64,000 nucleotides of DNA from Brevibacterium sp. JSBI002 (GTDB taxonomy: Bacteria > Actinomycetota > Actinomycetes > Actinomycetales > Brevibacteriaceae). Under the pieces are notes generated by a model that ran no database searches, was not told the DNA's origin, and was given only the letters and a program-made list of their open reading frames with translations. This document shows positions 44,197 through 51,627 of this stretch, one piece after another; positions within the stretch are counted from its first letter, which is position 1, and the number at the start of each line of letters is the position of its first letter. A program made the translations under genes and the position numbers. Location: assembly GCF_026013965.1 (NCBI RefSeq), contig NZ_CP110341.1:2232001-2296000 (forward strand), in the 5' to 3' direction.

Positions 44197-45302
44197 GGGG
44201 CGACTCCTGTCAGCGGAAGGGCGGTGGTCTCGTCGAGACCGAGGGCCAAGTGGATGGATTGGATGGCTTGTCCGGCCGTGCCGCGGACCAGGTTGTCCAG
44301 TGCAACGACGACGAGGATCTTCTCGGCGCGTTCGTCGACGGTGAACTGGATCTGCGCGACATTCGACCCGGTGGTGGCCGCGGTCTGCGGCCACTGGCCT
44401 TCGGGCAGGACACGGACGAATGGTTCGTCGGAATACGCCTGGTCGAAGGCGGCGGCGAGCTGGTCCTTGAGCGCGGCAGTGTCGAGGAGTCCCTCGGCGG
44501 TCCGCGGCGCGGCTTCACCGGCGTCGGCGGTGATGGTCGCGAGGATTCCTCGGGCCATGGGCACGAGTGTCGGGGTGAAGGAGATGCGGGTGGGGCCATC
44601 GGTGGCGTCGGCGCCGAGGACTCCGTTGAGGTTCTGTTCGATCTCGGGCACATGCCGGTGCGTGCCGCCGGTGCCGTACGGCGAGGCGTTGCCGAGGATC
44701 TCGGCGGCGGTGAGGTGCGGCTTGAGCGCCTTCCCGGCGCCAGAGACACCATTGGCGAGCACGGCATTGAGCCCGGCCGGCGCGGCGAGACCTGCCTGGA
44801 TGAGTGGTGCGAGGGCGAGGCTCACTGCGGTGACATTGCAGCCAGGCACGGCGACGCGCTTCGCGGACTTCAGCGCCTCGCGCTGTTTGGTGCCGTCGGC
44901 GGTGAGGAGTTCGGGCAACCCGTAGGTCCAGGTGCCCTGGTGTGCGGAGCCGTAGAACTTCTCCCACGCGGCTGCGCTGATGAGCCGGTGGTCGGCGGCG
45001 AGGTCGACGATGAGGGTGTCCGGGCTCGACTGCTCGAGCTCGGCGGCGATCTGTCCGGACTGACCGTGCGGCAGCGCGAGGATCACGACATCGTGGCCGG
45101 CGAGCACCTCGGCGGTGGACTCTTGGACCACGAGGTCAGAGAATCGGGGAAGATGGGGTTGATGTCGGCCGAACTTCTCACCCGCGGTGGAATGTCCGCA
45201 CACCGTGGTGACGTTCAAGTGGGGGTGAGTGCTCAGCAGCCGGAGGACCTCTCCCCCGGCGTATCCGGTGGCACCGGAGACGGCAACCGTAAGATCGTTC
45301 AT
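44193..45302 (-). CDS. argC: N-acetyl-gamma-glutamyl-phosphate reductase
   Basis: 369 aa from the ATG at 45302 (next in-frame ATG at 45314 would add a few residues). The N-terminal Rossmann motif is VSGATGYAGGEVLRLL, and the catalytic Cys is in the VPGCNVTAVSLAL block (about residues 156-168). It is the first gene of argCJBDF-argR and is divergent from a quinone oxidoreductase gene. No strong ribosome-binding site is visible, so the message may be leaderless. Confidence 0.94.
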   Translation of the reverse strand: MNDLTVAVSGATGYAGGEVLRLLSTHPHLNVTTVCGHSTAGEKFGRHQPHLPRFSDLVVQESTAEVLAGHDVVILALPHGQSGQIAAELEQSSPDTLIVDLAADHRLISAAAWEKFYGSAHQGTWTYGLPELLTADGTKQREALKSAKRVAVPGCNVTAVSLALAPLIQAGLAAPAGLNAVLANGVSGAGKALKPHLTAAEILGNASPYGTGGTHRHVPEIEQNLNGVLGADATDGPTRISFTPTLVPMARGILATITADAGEAAPRTAEGLLDTAALKDQLAAAFDQAYSDEPFVRVLPEGQWPQTAATTGSNVAQIQFTVDERAEKILVVVALDNLVRGTAGQAIQSIHLALGLDETTALPLTGVAP

Positions 45303-45340
45303 ATGTATAACCATACCAGGCAATTAATTTATATGCAGGA
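45296..45340. promoter_or_regulatory. Candidate ArgR operator/promoter region between argC and the oxidoreductase gene
   Basis: An AT-rich island in GC-rich surroundings. On the minus strand it contains the inverted repeat GTAT-GGTT-ATAC (45306-45317 region) and TGCATATAAATTAATTGC, which resemble AT-rich ARG boxes. It covers the argC start and the space before the oxidoreductase ribosome-binding site. Motif identity is tentative. Confidence 0.4.
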
Positions 45341-45346
45341 GGCGTC

Positions 45347-46321
45347 ATGACCCAGGCAGTTCGTGCAATGCAGGCCGGCGGACCCGAGGTCCTTGAGTTC
45401 GGAGAGATCGAGACCCCGAAGCCAGGCCCCGGTGAGGTGCTCGTCAACGTCGAGGCTGCCGGCGTAAATTTCATTGACACGTACCGTCGTTCGGGTGTCT
45501 ATCCGATGGAGTACCCGCATGTCGTCGGCGTCGAGGGCACCGGGCATATCGCCGAGGTGGGCGAGGGCATTGAGAGCTGGCAGGTCGGCGACCGTGTGGC
45601 CTGGCACGAGGGTCCGGGTTCGTATGCGACGCAGGTCGTCGTCAACTCCGATTTCCTTCTGCGCGTACCGGAAGGCGTGTCCGCCGAGGTGGCTGCGGCG
45701 ATGCCGCTGCAGGGCCTGACCGCGCAGTACCTGGCGACGAGTTCGCATGAGATCAAGCCGGGCCAGACGGCTCTCGTCCATGCTGGCGCCGGCGGCGTGG
45801 GTCTATTGCTCACGCAGATCATCAAACACTTGGGTGGCAATGTCATCTCGACGGTGAGCACGGATGAGAAAGCGGAACTGTCGCGGAAGGCCGGCGCGGA
45901 TGAGGTGTTCCTCTATGGCGAGGGCGTCGACATCACAGCGAAGGTCAAGGAGCTCACCGATGACGAAGGTGTCGATGTCGCGTATGACGGTGTCGGTAAG
46001 GATACGTTCGATGCCTCGTTGGCGTCGATCAAGCCGTTGGGTTCGATGGTGCTCTTCGGCGGAGCTTCGGGCCAGGTGCCGCCGTTCGACATCCAGCGCC
46101 TGAACTCCTCGGGTGGAATCTTCCTCTCCCGCCCATCGCTGGCCTGGTTTGTTCGCAACTCGGAAGAGCTGGCAAAGCGTTCGGCTATGCTCTTCAACGG
46201 CATCGAGCACGGCTGGCTCAACTTCCGTGTCGGGGCGACGTTCCCCCTGGCCGAAGCCGCGGATGCACACCGTGCGCTGGAGGGCCGCAAGACCACTGGC
46301 AAGGTTGTGCTGACCGCTTGA
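45347..46321 (+). CDS. NADPH:quinone oxidoreductase (zinc-free MDR family)
   Basis: 324 aa. The N-terminal GroES-like domain (PKPGPGEVLVNVEAAGVNFIDTYRRSGVYP) and the NADPH-binding HAGAGGVGLLLTQIIKHLGG (about residues 145-164) match the Qor branch of the MDR superfamily, without zinc ligands. An AGGAGG ribosome-binding site lies 4 bp before the ATG. It is divergent from argC; the AT-rich region between them may serve both. Confidence 0.9.
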   Translation: MTQAVRAMQAGGPEVLEFGEIETPKPGPGEVLVNVEAAGVNFIDTYRRSGVYPMEYPHVVGVEGTGHIAEVGEGIESWQVGDRVAWHEGPGSYATQVVVNSDFLLRVPEGVSAEVAAAMPLQGLTAQYLATSSHEIKPGQTALVHAGAGGVGLLLTQIIKHLGGNVISTVSTDEKAELSRKAGADEVFLYGEGVDITAKVKELTDDEGVDVAYDGVGKDTFDASLASIKPLGSMVLFGGASGQVPPFDIQRLNSSGGIFLSRPSLAWFVRNSEELAKRSAMLFNGIEHGWLNFRVGATFPLAEAADAHRALEGRKTTGKVVLTA

Positions 46322-46332
46322 TCCGGAGGCTC

Positions 46333-46386
46333 AAACTGGATGGGGTCGGGTTCTCTGAAAGCAGAGAACCCGACCCCATTCAGTTT
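46333..46386. terminator. Strong bidirectional terminator
   Basis: The long inverted repeat AAACTGGATGGGGTCGGGTTC / complement has a central CTCTG-AAAG-CAGAG hairpin and one mismatch. It serves the oxidoreductase gene on the plus strand and the hypothetical gene on the minus strand; the latter's stop codon (46380-46382) lies inside the right arm. It marks the left edge of the accessory island. Confidence 0.85.
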
Positions 46387-47081
46387 CGTCTGTTCACTTC
46401 TCTAAGCTGTTTGCGCACTTCGGCCCTGCGTTGCACCTGAACGAGTCGCTTCTGTTTCCAGCCTTCGACCGCTTTGAGCACAGTCGCTTGAAACTCATCG
46501 AAGGCCATAGCGACGTCAATGAAACGGACTTCTTGGTCATTGACGCTCACCCCGCGGTACCGAGTCCTATCGTAGTCTCGCAGAACCCTTACATCAGGCC
46601 TGCCTGATTTAGCTTTTCCGCTGTCCGACTGGCCGCCCGGATCCAGGCACGGTGAGAACTCCAACAAGAGATGAGCCACGTTGTTGTTCTTGCTGAGGAG
46701 CGAACCAAAGTTCTGTACGTATCGAGCGACCACGGCTCGCACTGCCGCAGAGCAAACCGCGCCGATGACACCCCCGGGAATCGCCTCTGAAAGCGCGTCC
46801 AACTGCGCGATTTCAGACTTCGCAAATACAGCGAACACTGACTCCAGCTCAACCAGAGTCTCCCAAATCTCAGCTCGCAGTTCTTTCAGTTGCTCAAGCT
46901 CGTCGACCGATTGCTGAGACTCGCCTATGGGCGAAGCGTCATAGCCCAAACCGTCTTCGCACGTTGTCTCGTACCCCCTATTGGCGGGCAGTTTGGCGGA
47001 AAGCAAACGTTCGTCGGCCTTGAGCTGTTTGAGGTCGCTGCTCAATTCAGCAGTTCGATCGAACAGTGAATCGTCAATCAT
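46380..47081 (-). CDS. Hypothetical protein A, defence-island paralogue
   Basis: 233 aa, soluble, helical. I recognise no named domain. It shares a pattern with the interrupted gene at 49682-50416: a coiled-coil-like N-terminal part, FAxxE followed by a GG and a Cys/Ala helix (PGGVIGAVCSAAVRAVVARYVQNF), then VAHLLLEFS, then a C-terminal EVRFIDVAMAFDEFQ. Both lie on the same strand with IS21 between them, 60 bp upstream of this ATG. The upstream region is thus the IS end, and expression may come from there. The ribosome-binding site is weak. Confidence 0.65.
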   Translation of the reverse strand: MIDDSLFDRTAELSSDLKQLKADERLLSAKLPANRGYETTCEDGLGYDASPIGESQQSVDELEQLKELRAEIWETLVELESVFAVFAKSEIAQLDALSEAIPGGVIGAVCSAAVRAVVARYVQNFGSLLSKNNNVAHLLLEFSPCLDPGGQSDSGKAKSGRPDVRVLRDYDRTRYRGVSVNDQEVRFIDVAMAFDEFQATVLKAVEGWKQKRLVQVQRRAEVRKQLREVNRRN

Positions 47082-47140
47082 CTCTTGTAGTCACCACCAT
47101 TACTCGGGAATATAGCCTCGCCATTGAATATCCGCTTTAT

Positions 47141-47172
47141 TGGGGGCCGTCAATCGTGGGTTCGGGGGCCGG
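47141..47172 (+). repeat. IS21 left inverted repeat
   Basis: TGGGGGCCGTCAATCGTGGG onwards. It matches the complement of the right end with about 24 of 31 positions, allowing one gap. Confidence 0.85.
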
Positions 47173-47286
47173 ACGCCTGATCAGATAATCGTGTGGTTCG
47201 GGGCCAGCTATGGCGTGCATGGGGGCCACTGACGTATAAGCTCCTTCCGCCGCGTGTATAGGGCACGCGGCAGAAGGAGAATATTC

Positions 47287-48840
47287 ATGGTACGCAAGAT
47301 CAGAGCGAAGCTGGTTCTACAGCTTCGGGCCGAGGGGCTCTCGGGAAGAGCTATTGCATCGTCTCAGGCGATGTCCCGTAAGTCTGTCACCCAAGTCCTC
47401 GATGCCGCGAATGCTGCCGGCCTGAGTTGGGATGATGTCAAAGACTGCCCCGATGGTGAGGTGTACAGTCTGTTGTTCCCGGGCCGCGGCGACCATCACA
47501 GTGTGTTCGCCCAACCCGACTGGGAACGAATCCATAAGGAGATGGCTCGGGTCGGGGTGACGCTGAAGCTCCTCCATGGCGAGTATGTCGATGCATGCGC
47601 TGCTGCTGGTGATGCGGCGATGAGCTACGACCGGTTCTGCCGCACCTATCAACGTCATGTGCTGGTCACTGGCGCCGCTTCCCGAGTCGGTCACAAGGCC
47701 GCGCAGACGATCGAAGTCGATTGGTCGGGGCCGACGATGCGACTGTATCCGTCGGGGGCGAGTCAGCCTGTGACCGTGTATCTGTTCGTCGCGTGTCTGC
47801 CATTCAGCCGGTACGCGTTCGTGTATCCGAGTCTGGATATGAGCCAGGATTCCTGGTTGCGGGCGCATGTGGCAATGTTCACCGCTTTCGACGGATCGAC
47901 GCCGAGGATCGTGCCGGACAACCTCAAAACCGGAGTGATCGCTCATCCCCGCGATGGTGAGGTCGTGCTCAACGATGCTTATCGGGAAATGGCTGCCCAC
48001 TATTCGGCGGCAGTGCTTCCGGGCCGGATCAGAGCACCGAAAGACAAGGCGAGTGTGGAGAACACTGTCGGGCATGTGGCCACGTGGGTGATCGCGGGAC
48101 TTCGGGACCGACGGTTTGCTTCGCTGCCGGAACTGGCATCGGCGATCGAGGAGCGAGTCGCAGCCTATAACGCCGAGCCCTTCCAGAAGCGGCCAGGTTC
48201 CAGACTCAGCGTCTTCACCACCGATGAGCAGCCACTGCTGAGGCGATTGCCGCAGGTTGCCTACGAGATCAGCCGGTGGGTCTACGGGCGCCGGGTGGCC
48301 AGGAATGGGCATGTCAGTTGGGCGCGGAACTATTATTCAGTGCCGTTTGCCCATATCGGCGCCAAGGTTGATCTGCGAATCACCGATCGCAGTCTTGAGG
48401 TCTATTCCGGCCATGAGAGGATCACGACGCACCTGCTGCTACCGGTAACGGCAGCGAATGAGTATCGGACGAATGAGGCCGACCTGCCGGTCGGCGAGAA
48501 GTACCAGCTGTGGGACAAACCGCGAGCCCGCCAGTGGGCCGAGCGGATCGGTCCATCGGCACTGGTTGTCATCGATCGCATTTTCGAGTCTGTTCCCATC
48601 GACGAGCAAGGACTCAACCCGGCCCTGGCGGTGTTGAGGCTGGCCCGCCGTTACTCTGCTGAAAGGGTCGAGGCGGCCTGCCGGATCGCTTTGGCCGGTC
48701 CGGTGAGGTCCCCACGCTATGCGCATGTGAACCCGATCCTGGTCACAGGGCAAGACCACACCAGAGCCGACGAGGCTCAGCCTGTCGAGCACGGCGGTTA
48801 CGTTCGTGGAGCCTCCTACTATGCAGGAGGCCGACAGTGA
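47287..48840 (+). CDS. istA: IS21-family transposase IstA
   Basis: 517 aa from the ATG at 47287, preceded by AGAAGGAG. An N-terminal helix-turn-helix (LSGRAIASSQAMSRKSVTQVLDAA) is followed by the DDE catalytic core: Asp in EVDWSGPTM, Asp in VPDNLKTGV, Glu in KDKASVEN. The C-terminal part forms the usual Mu-transposase-like beta domain. It catalyses strand transfer together with IstB. The frame is intact, so the element may be active. Confidence 0.95.
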   Translation: MVRKIRAKLVLQLRAEGLSGRAIASSQAMSRKSVTQVLDAANAAGLSWDDVKDCPDGEVYSLLFPGRGDHHSVFAQPDWERIHKEMARVGVTLKLLHGEYVDACAAAGDAAMSYDRFCRTYQRHVLVTGAASRVGHKAAQTIEVDWSGPTMRLYPSGASQPVTVYLFVACLPFSRYAFVYPSLDMSQDSWLRAHVAMFTAFDGSTPRIVPDNLKTGVIAHPRDGEVVLNDAYREMAAHYSAAVLPGRIRAPKDKASVENTVGHVATWVIAGLRDRRFASLPELASAIEERVAAYNAEPFQKRPGSRLSVFTTDEQPLLRRLPQVAYEISRWVYGRRVARNGHVSWARNYYSVPFAHIGAKVDLRITDRSLEVYSGHERITTHLLLPVTAANEYRTNEADLPVGEKYQLWDKPRARQWAERIGPSALVVIDRIFESVPIDEQGLNPALAVLRLARRYSAERVEAACRIALAGPVRSPRYAHVNPILVTGQDHTRADEAQPVEHGGYVRGASYYAGGRQ

Positions 48841-49583
48841 CGGCGATCGATACAGAAACCAAGCGCAAGCTGCGCGAGATGGGTGCGACACCTTTGCTGG
48901 AGGCACTCGAGTCCCAGGACGAGGACCTGACTATGGGAATGAGCTTCGATGAACGCCTGCAGTTGATCGTCGACGAAGCCCACTCGAGGTTCAACCATGC
49001 CAAAGTTGAAGGACTCATCCGCCGGGCCGGACTACGATACCCGGCAGCGGACCTGCGGCAACTGTCCCGCGTCGATGAGAGAGGACTGGATCAGAACGTG
49101 ATCGCGCAGCTAGGAACCTGCGGCTTCATCGACCGCGGCCAGAACGTCGTGTTCCAAGGATTCACCGGTTCGGGAAAGTCCTATCTGGGATGTGCTCTAG
49201 CAAAACGAGCCTGTCAGCACCGGATCCGAGCTCACTACATTCGCATGCCTGATCTGGAAGAGGCCTGGGCACTAGCAAAGGACAAACCGCTGGGCACGAC
49301 GAAGTTATTGAAGAAATACGCCGCGTTCACCGTCCTCGTCATCGACGAATGGTTACTCGATCCTCCCGATGAGGCTATGCGCAGTATGCTGCTGGAACTG
49401 CTCGAGCGCCGCTACGACACGGCATCGACGGTGTTCTGTACCCAGTATGCGAAGAAGGACTGGCATCAACGACTGGGGTCTGGAGTCCACGCGGATGCGA
49501 TCATGGACCGAATCGTGCACAACACGATCTGGGTCGAGACTGGCAGTCATAACATGCGTGAACATGCTGCTCTGAATTCGTGA
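48837..49583 (+). CDS. istB: IS21-family helper ATPase IstB
   Basis: 248 aa, DnaC-like AAA+ ATPase. Walker A is GFTGSGKSYLGCALA (about residues 107-121), Walker B is VLVIDEW (about 166-172). The GTG at 48837 overlaps the istA stop (GTGA) with AGGAGG just before it, so the two are translationally coupled. It delivers target DNA to IstA. Confidence 0.95.
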   Translation: MTAIDTETKRKLREMGATPLLEALESQDEDLTMGMSFDERLQLIVDEAHSRFNHAKVEGLIRRAGLRYPAADLRQLSRVDERGLDQNVIAQLGTCGFIDRGQNVVFQGFTGSGKSYLGCALAKRACQHRIRAHYIRMPDLEEAWALAKDKPLGTTKLLKKYAAFTVLVIDEWLLDPPDEAMRSMLLELLERRYDTASTVFCTQYAKKDWHQRLGSGVHADAIMDRIVHNTIWVETGSHNMREHAALNS

Positions 49584-50416
49584 GAAACCGTCGGTGGGTG
49601 GCTGGTGGACCCGATAGTCCCGGCTGCTGGCCCCCACCGGCAATATCGGTGGCTCCCAAACGCACGATCGACTGGTCCCCAAAGCTTCAAATACTCATCG
49701 CCATATGAGTACTCGCGTTCTTCTGGCACTGAGAACGTTTCACGTTCCATGGTTTCAGCGCGCTCAGAAGACGAAGCTTCACCGATGAAGCCACTCGCAG
49801 TGGCCGCGATCTGGTTGACGAACTCGGTGACCGCTTGCGCCTCGTCGATCTTTCTGACCTCGTCACCGCCAACTCTGATGCCATTACACGGTGTACCGCT
49901 TCCCTCAGATAACCGAACCATGTCCAAACCTGAGAGTGGCTCCGGGTCACCCTTAGACTGCTCCGGCAGGCCGAGCTCATCGGAGAATTCTAAAAGATAC
50001 TCCACGCTCGAGTTCTTTCGCTCGATGTGCTCCTCGAACTGACTAGTGAATGAGTCGAGCACCGCAGTGATAGCGAACGCGCACTGTTCAGCAAGTCCAC
50101 CCAGCGCCGAGCCTGCCTGAAGTTCGGAGATGCTCTCCAACTCTTGATTCGCGAAGTTCTGATACGCCTGGCGCATCTTCGCAACCAGAGATTCACGGAA
50201 TGCCTTCATTGAAGCGAGAGAAACTTGGCCTTCCGAAAGTATACGAGTCAGTTTCATCGAATTAAGCGGACCAGAGACCAGGTCTAGCTCACCAAACTTG
50301 TCGTCGTTCTCACCACGCTGTGGCTCTCGCCAAGGCGCGGCTACGATTCGCTCGTCAAGCATGGTGATACCGCGGTGCAGCCTCGAAATCTTGAAGAAAT
50401 AGTCGTTCTCGGCCAT
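49547..50416 (-). pseudogene. Hypothetical protein B, C-terminus replaced by IS21 sequence
   Basis: The ATG at 50416 has GGGAGG upstream. Residues 1 to about 245 are native; the last 45 or so residues (from LWGPVDRAF) are encoded within the IS21 right end. The native part resembles the paralogue at 46380: FANQELESISELQ, a GGLAEQCAFAITAVLDSF helix, SSVEYLLEFSDEL, and DEVRKIDEAQAVTEFVNQI. It has about the full length of its paralogue, so it may still be functional with a foreign tail. Function unknown. It is divergent from the OGG-fold gene. Confidence 0.6.
49650..49681 (-). repeat. IS21 right inverted repeat
   Basis: Complement begins TGGGGACCAGTCGATCGTGC and pairs with the left end. The same bases are read as the C-terminal tail of the interrupted hypothetical gene on the minus strand. 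Confidence 0.85.
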
Positions 50417-50477
50417 CCCAAAAGCGCCTCCCTCTGTTCATCGATAGCGTCACTAGTTCGTCATAGGGTGAGGCTAA

Positions 50478-50492
50478 CGTCAGGCGCTGACG
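50478..50492. repeat. Inverted repeat between protein B and the OGG-like gene
   Basis: CGTCAG-GCG-CTGACG is a perfect 6-bp inverted repeat with a 3-base spacer in the divergent gap. It could be a regulator site or a small hairpin; nothing decides between them. Confidence 0.4.
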
Positions 50493-50622
50493 CAGAGAGG
50501 TCACATGGTTCATTCCTGCCGTAGCCGGGCCACAACCAACCAGCGCTGCCTGCCTGTGCCTTCGGTTGAATCGCGCTGCCCTTACGGCCCCGTTTTCAAG
50601 GAATCGTGCCTAAGCTGTGATT

Positions 50623-51492
50623 ATGACTACTCCAGATGCTCTGATTACCACGTATGAACGCTGGCAAAAGGCTGGCCGGCCGACTCAAATCCCGTCCCCG
50701 TGGAAGCTGAAATCATGGACGAACCAGCTGGGGCATTACAAAGAATTCTTCAATCGTCTTAACGGCGATCCCATTGATCGCAAGCAGGCAGTTCAGCTCT
50801 CCCCCATAGTCACTAACGAAGAAGAAGCCGTACAGGTTTTCTTGTTGGCAATGTTGTGGGGCCATGGACTCGTCGGCTATGGACCATTCCGAACAAGTCG
50901 AATCTTGGACCGGCCAGAGGCCGCAGCCGAGCTATTAGAAGTTGCGCAGGTTGCACAGCGCGATGGCGGGCTGGCTGCCTTCAAACTGGTTGTGGACCGC
51001 CGCAACGGAGAGTCTAGGTCTTTTCTCAAATGGCTCGGTCCTGCATTCGGTACAAAGTACATCTACTTCCTCACAGCGAAGAACAATCCTCAAGAACCTG
51101 CGCCAGTTATGGATGCTGTGGTCTACCGATGGTTCCGAAAACATGCTCCAGATCGCAAACTCCGTGTCGACTTCTGGCATACCCCGAGCTATGAGCAGTT
51201 CCTCAACAGTCTCGAGGAATGGGCATCGGATATCGCCCAACGGTTCGGTCAGGAGATTCGGATTGATGATGTGGAGTACCTGATCTTCGCCGAGGGAAGC
51301 AGGTTCGAAGGCAACGATTGGTCCGAATTATGGGAAGCCGAGCAACGAGCAGCATCTGCTTCGTTGCTATTCGACCAGCTGAGGGCACTGGCCAGTTCGC
51401 ATCAAAACCACCAATTCTCGTTCGAGCTGATCGACAAGCTCGAAGCTCATCTTCTCAAAAGCGATGCGTCGGAACAGCCCCCTCAATGTTGA
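50623..51492 (+). CDS. 8-oxoguanine DNA glycosylase OGG-fold protein
   Basis: 289 aa from the ATG at 50623 (a second possible ATG is 2 codons upstream). A TAAGCT -10 at 50611-50616 ends 6 bp before it, with no Shine-Dalgarno, suggesting a leaderless message. The C-terminal half has FLKWLGPAFGTKYIYFLTA followed by APVMDAVVYRWFR. These align with the Lys (in GTK) and Asp (in VMD) that act as nucleophile and activator in OGG1-type glycosylases. No full HhH motif is obvious. It sits in the defence island beside BREX and may recognise modified bases in phage or damaged DNA; this is inference. Confidence 0.72.
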   Translation: MTTPDALITTYERWQKAGRPTQIPSPWKLKSWTNQLGHYKEFFNRLNGDPIDRKQAVQLSPIVTNEEEAVQVFLLAMLWGHGLVGYGPFRTSRILDRPEAAAELLEVAQVAQRDGGLAAFKLVVDRRNGESRSFLKWLGPAFGTKYIYFLTAKNNPQEPAPVMDAVVYRWFRKHAPDRKLRVDFWHTPSYEQFLNSLEEWASDIAQRFGQEIRIDDVEYLIFAEGSRFEGNDWSELWEAEQRAASASLLFDQLRALASSHQNHQFSFELIDKLEAHLLKSDASEQPPQC

Positions 51493-51627
51493 TGCTCGAG
51501 GTAGCTCTCACAATCTCAATTCGTAGTTGGTTGACAATGCTTAGGACGGAATTTCCTATGAAACATAACTGTTTAAACGCGTAAGCACGGATCCAAAACC
51601 CAACTAGATCCTGATCGCAATCACTCC

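Larger units (their letters stand above)
47141..49681 (+). mobile_element. IS21-family insertion sequence (complete)
   Basis: 2,541 bp. The left end starts TGGGGGCCGTCAATCGTGGG (47141) and the complement of the right end starts TGGGGACCAGTCGATCGTGC (49681); they match over about 30 bp with a few changes. Further GGGGGCC-type subterminal repeats follow at the left (about 47163, 47197 and 47220) as is usual in IS21. It encodes istA and istB in overlapping order. No 4-8 bp direct target repeat is seen in the flanks (CTTTAT on the left, AAGCTT on the right), so the site has probably rearranged. Confidence 0.9.

Noticed and set aside
51493..51627. Possible small gene between the OGG-like gene and brxL
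   Set aside because: Only short frames without ribosome-binding sites; this is a convergent gap.
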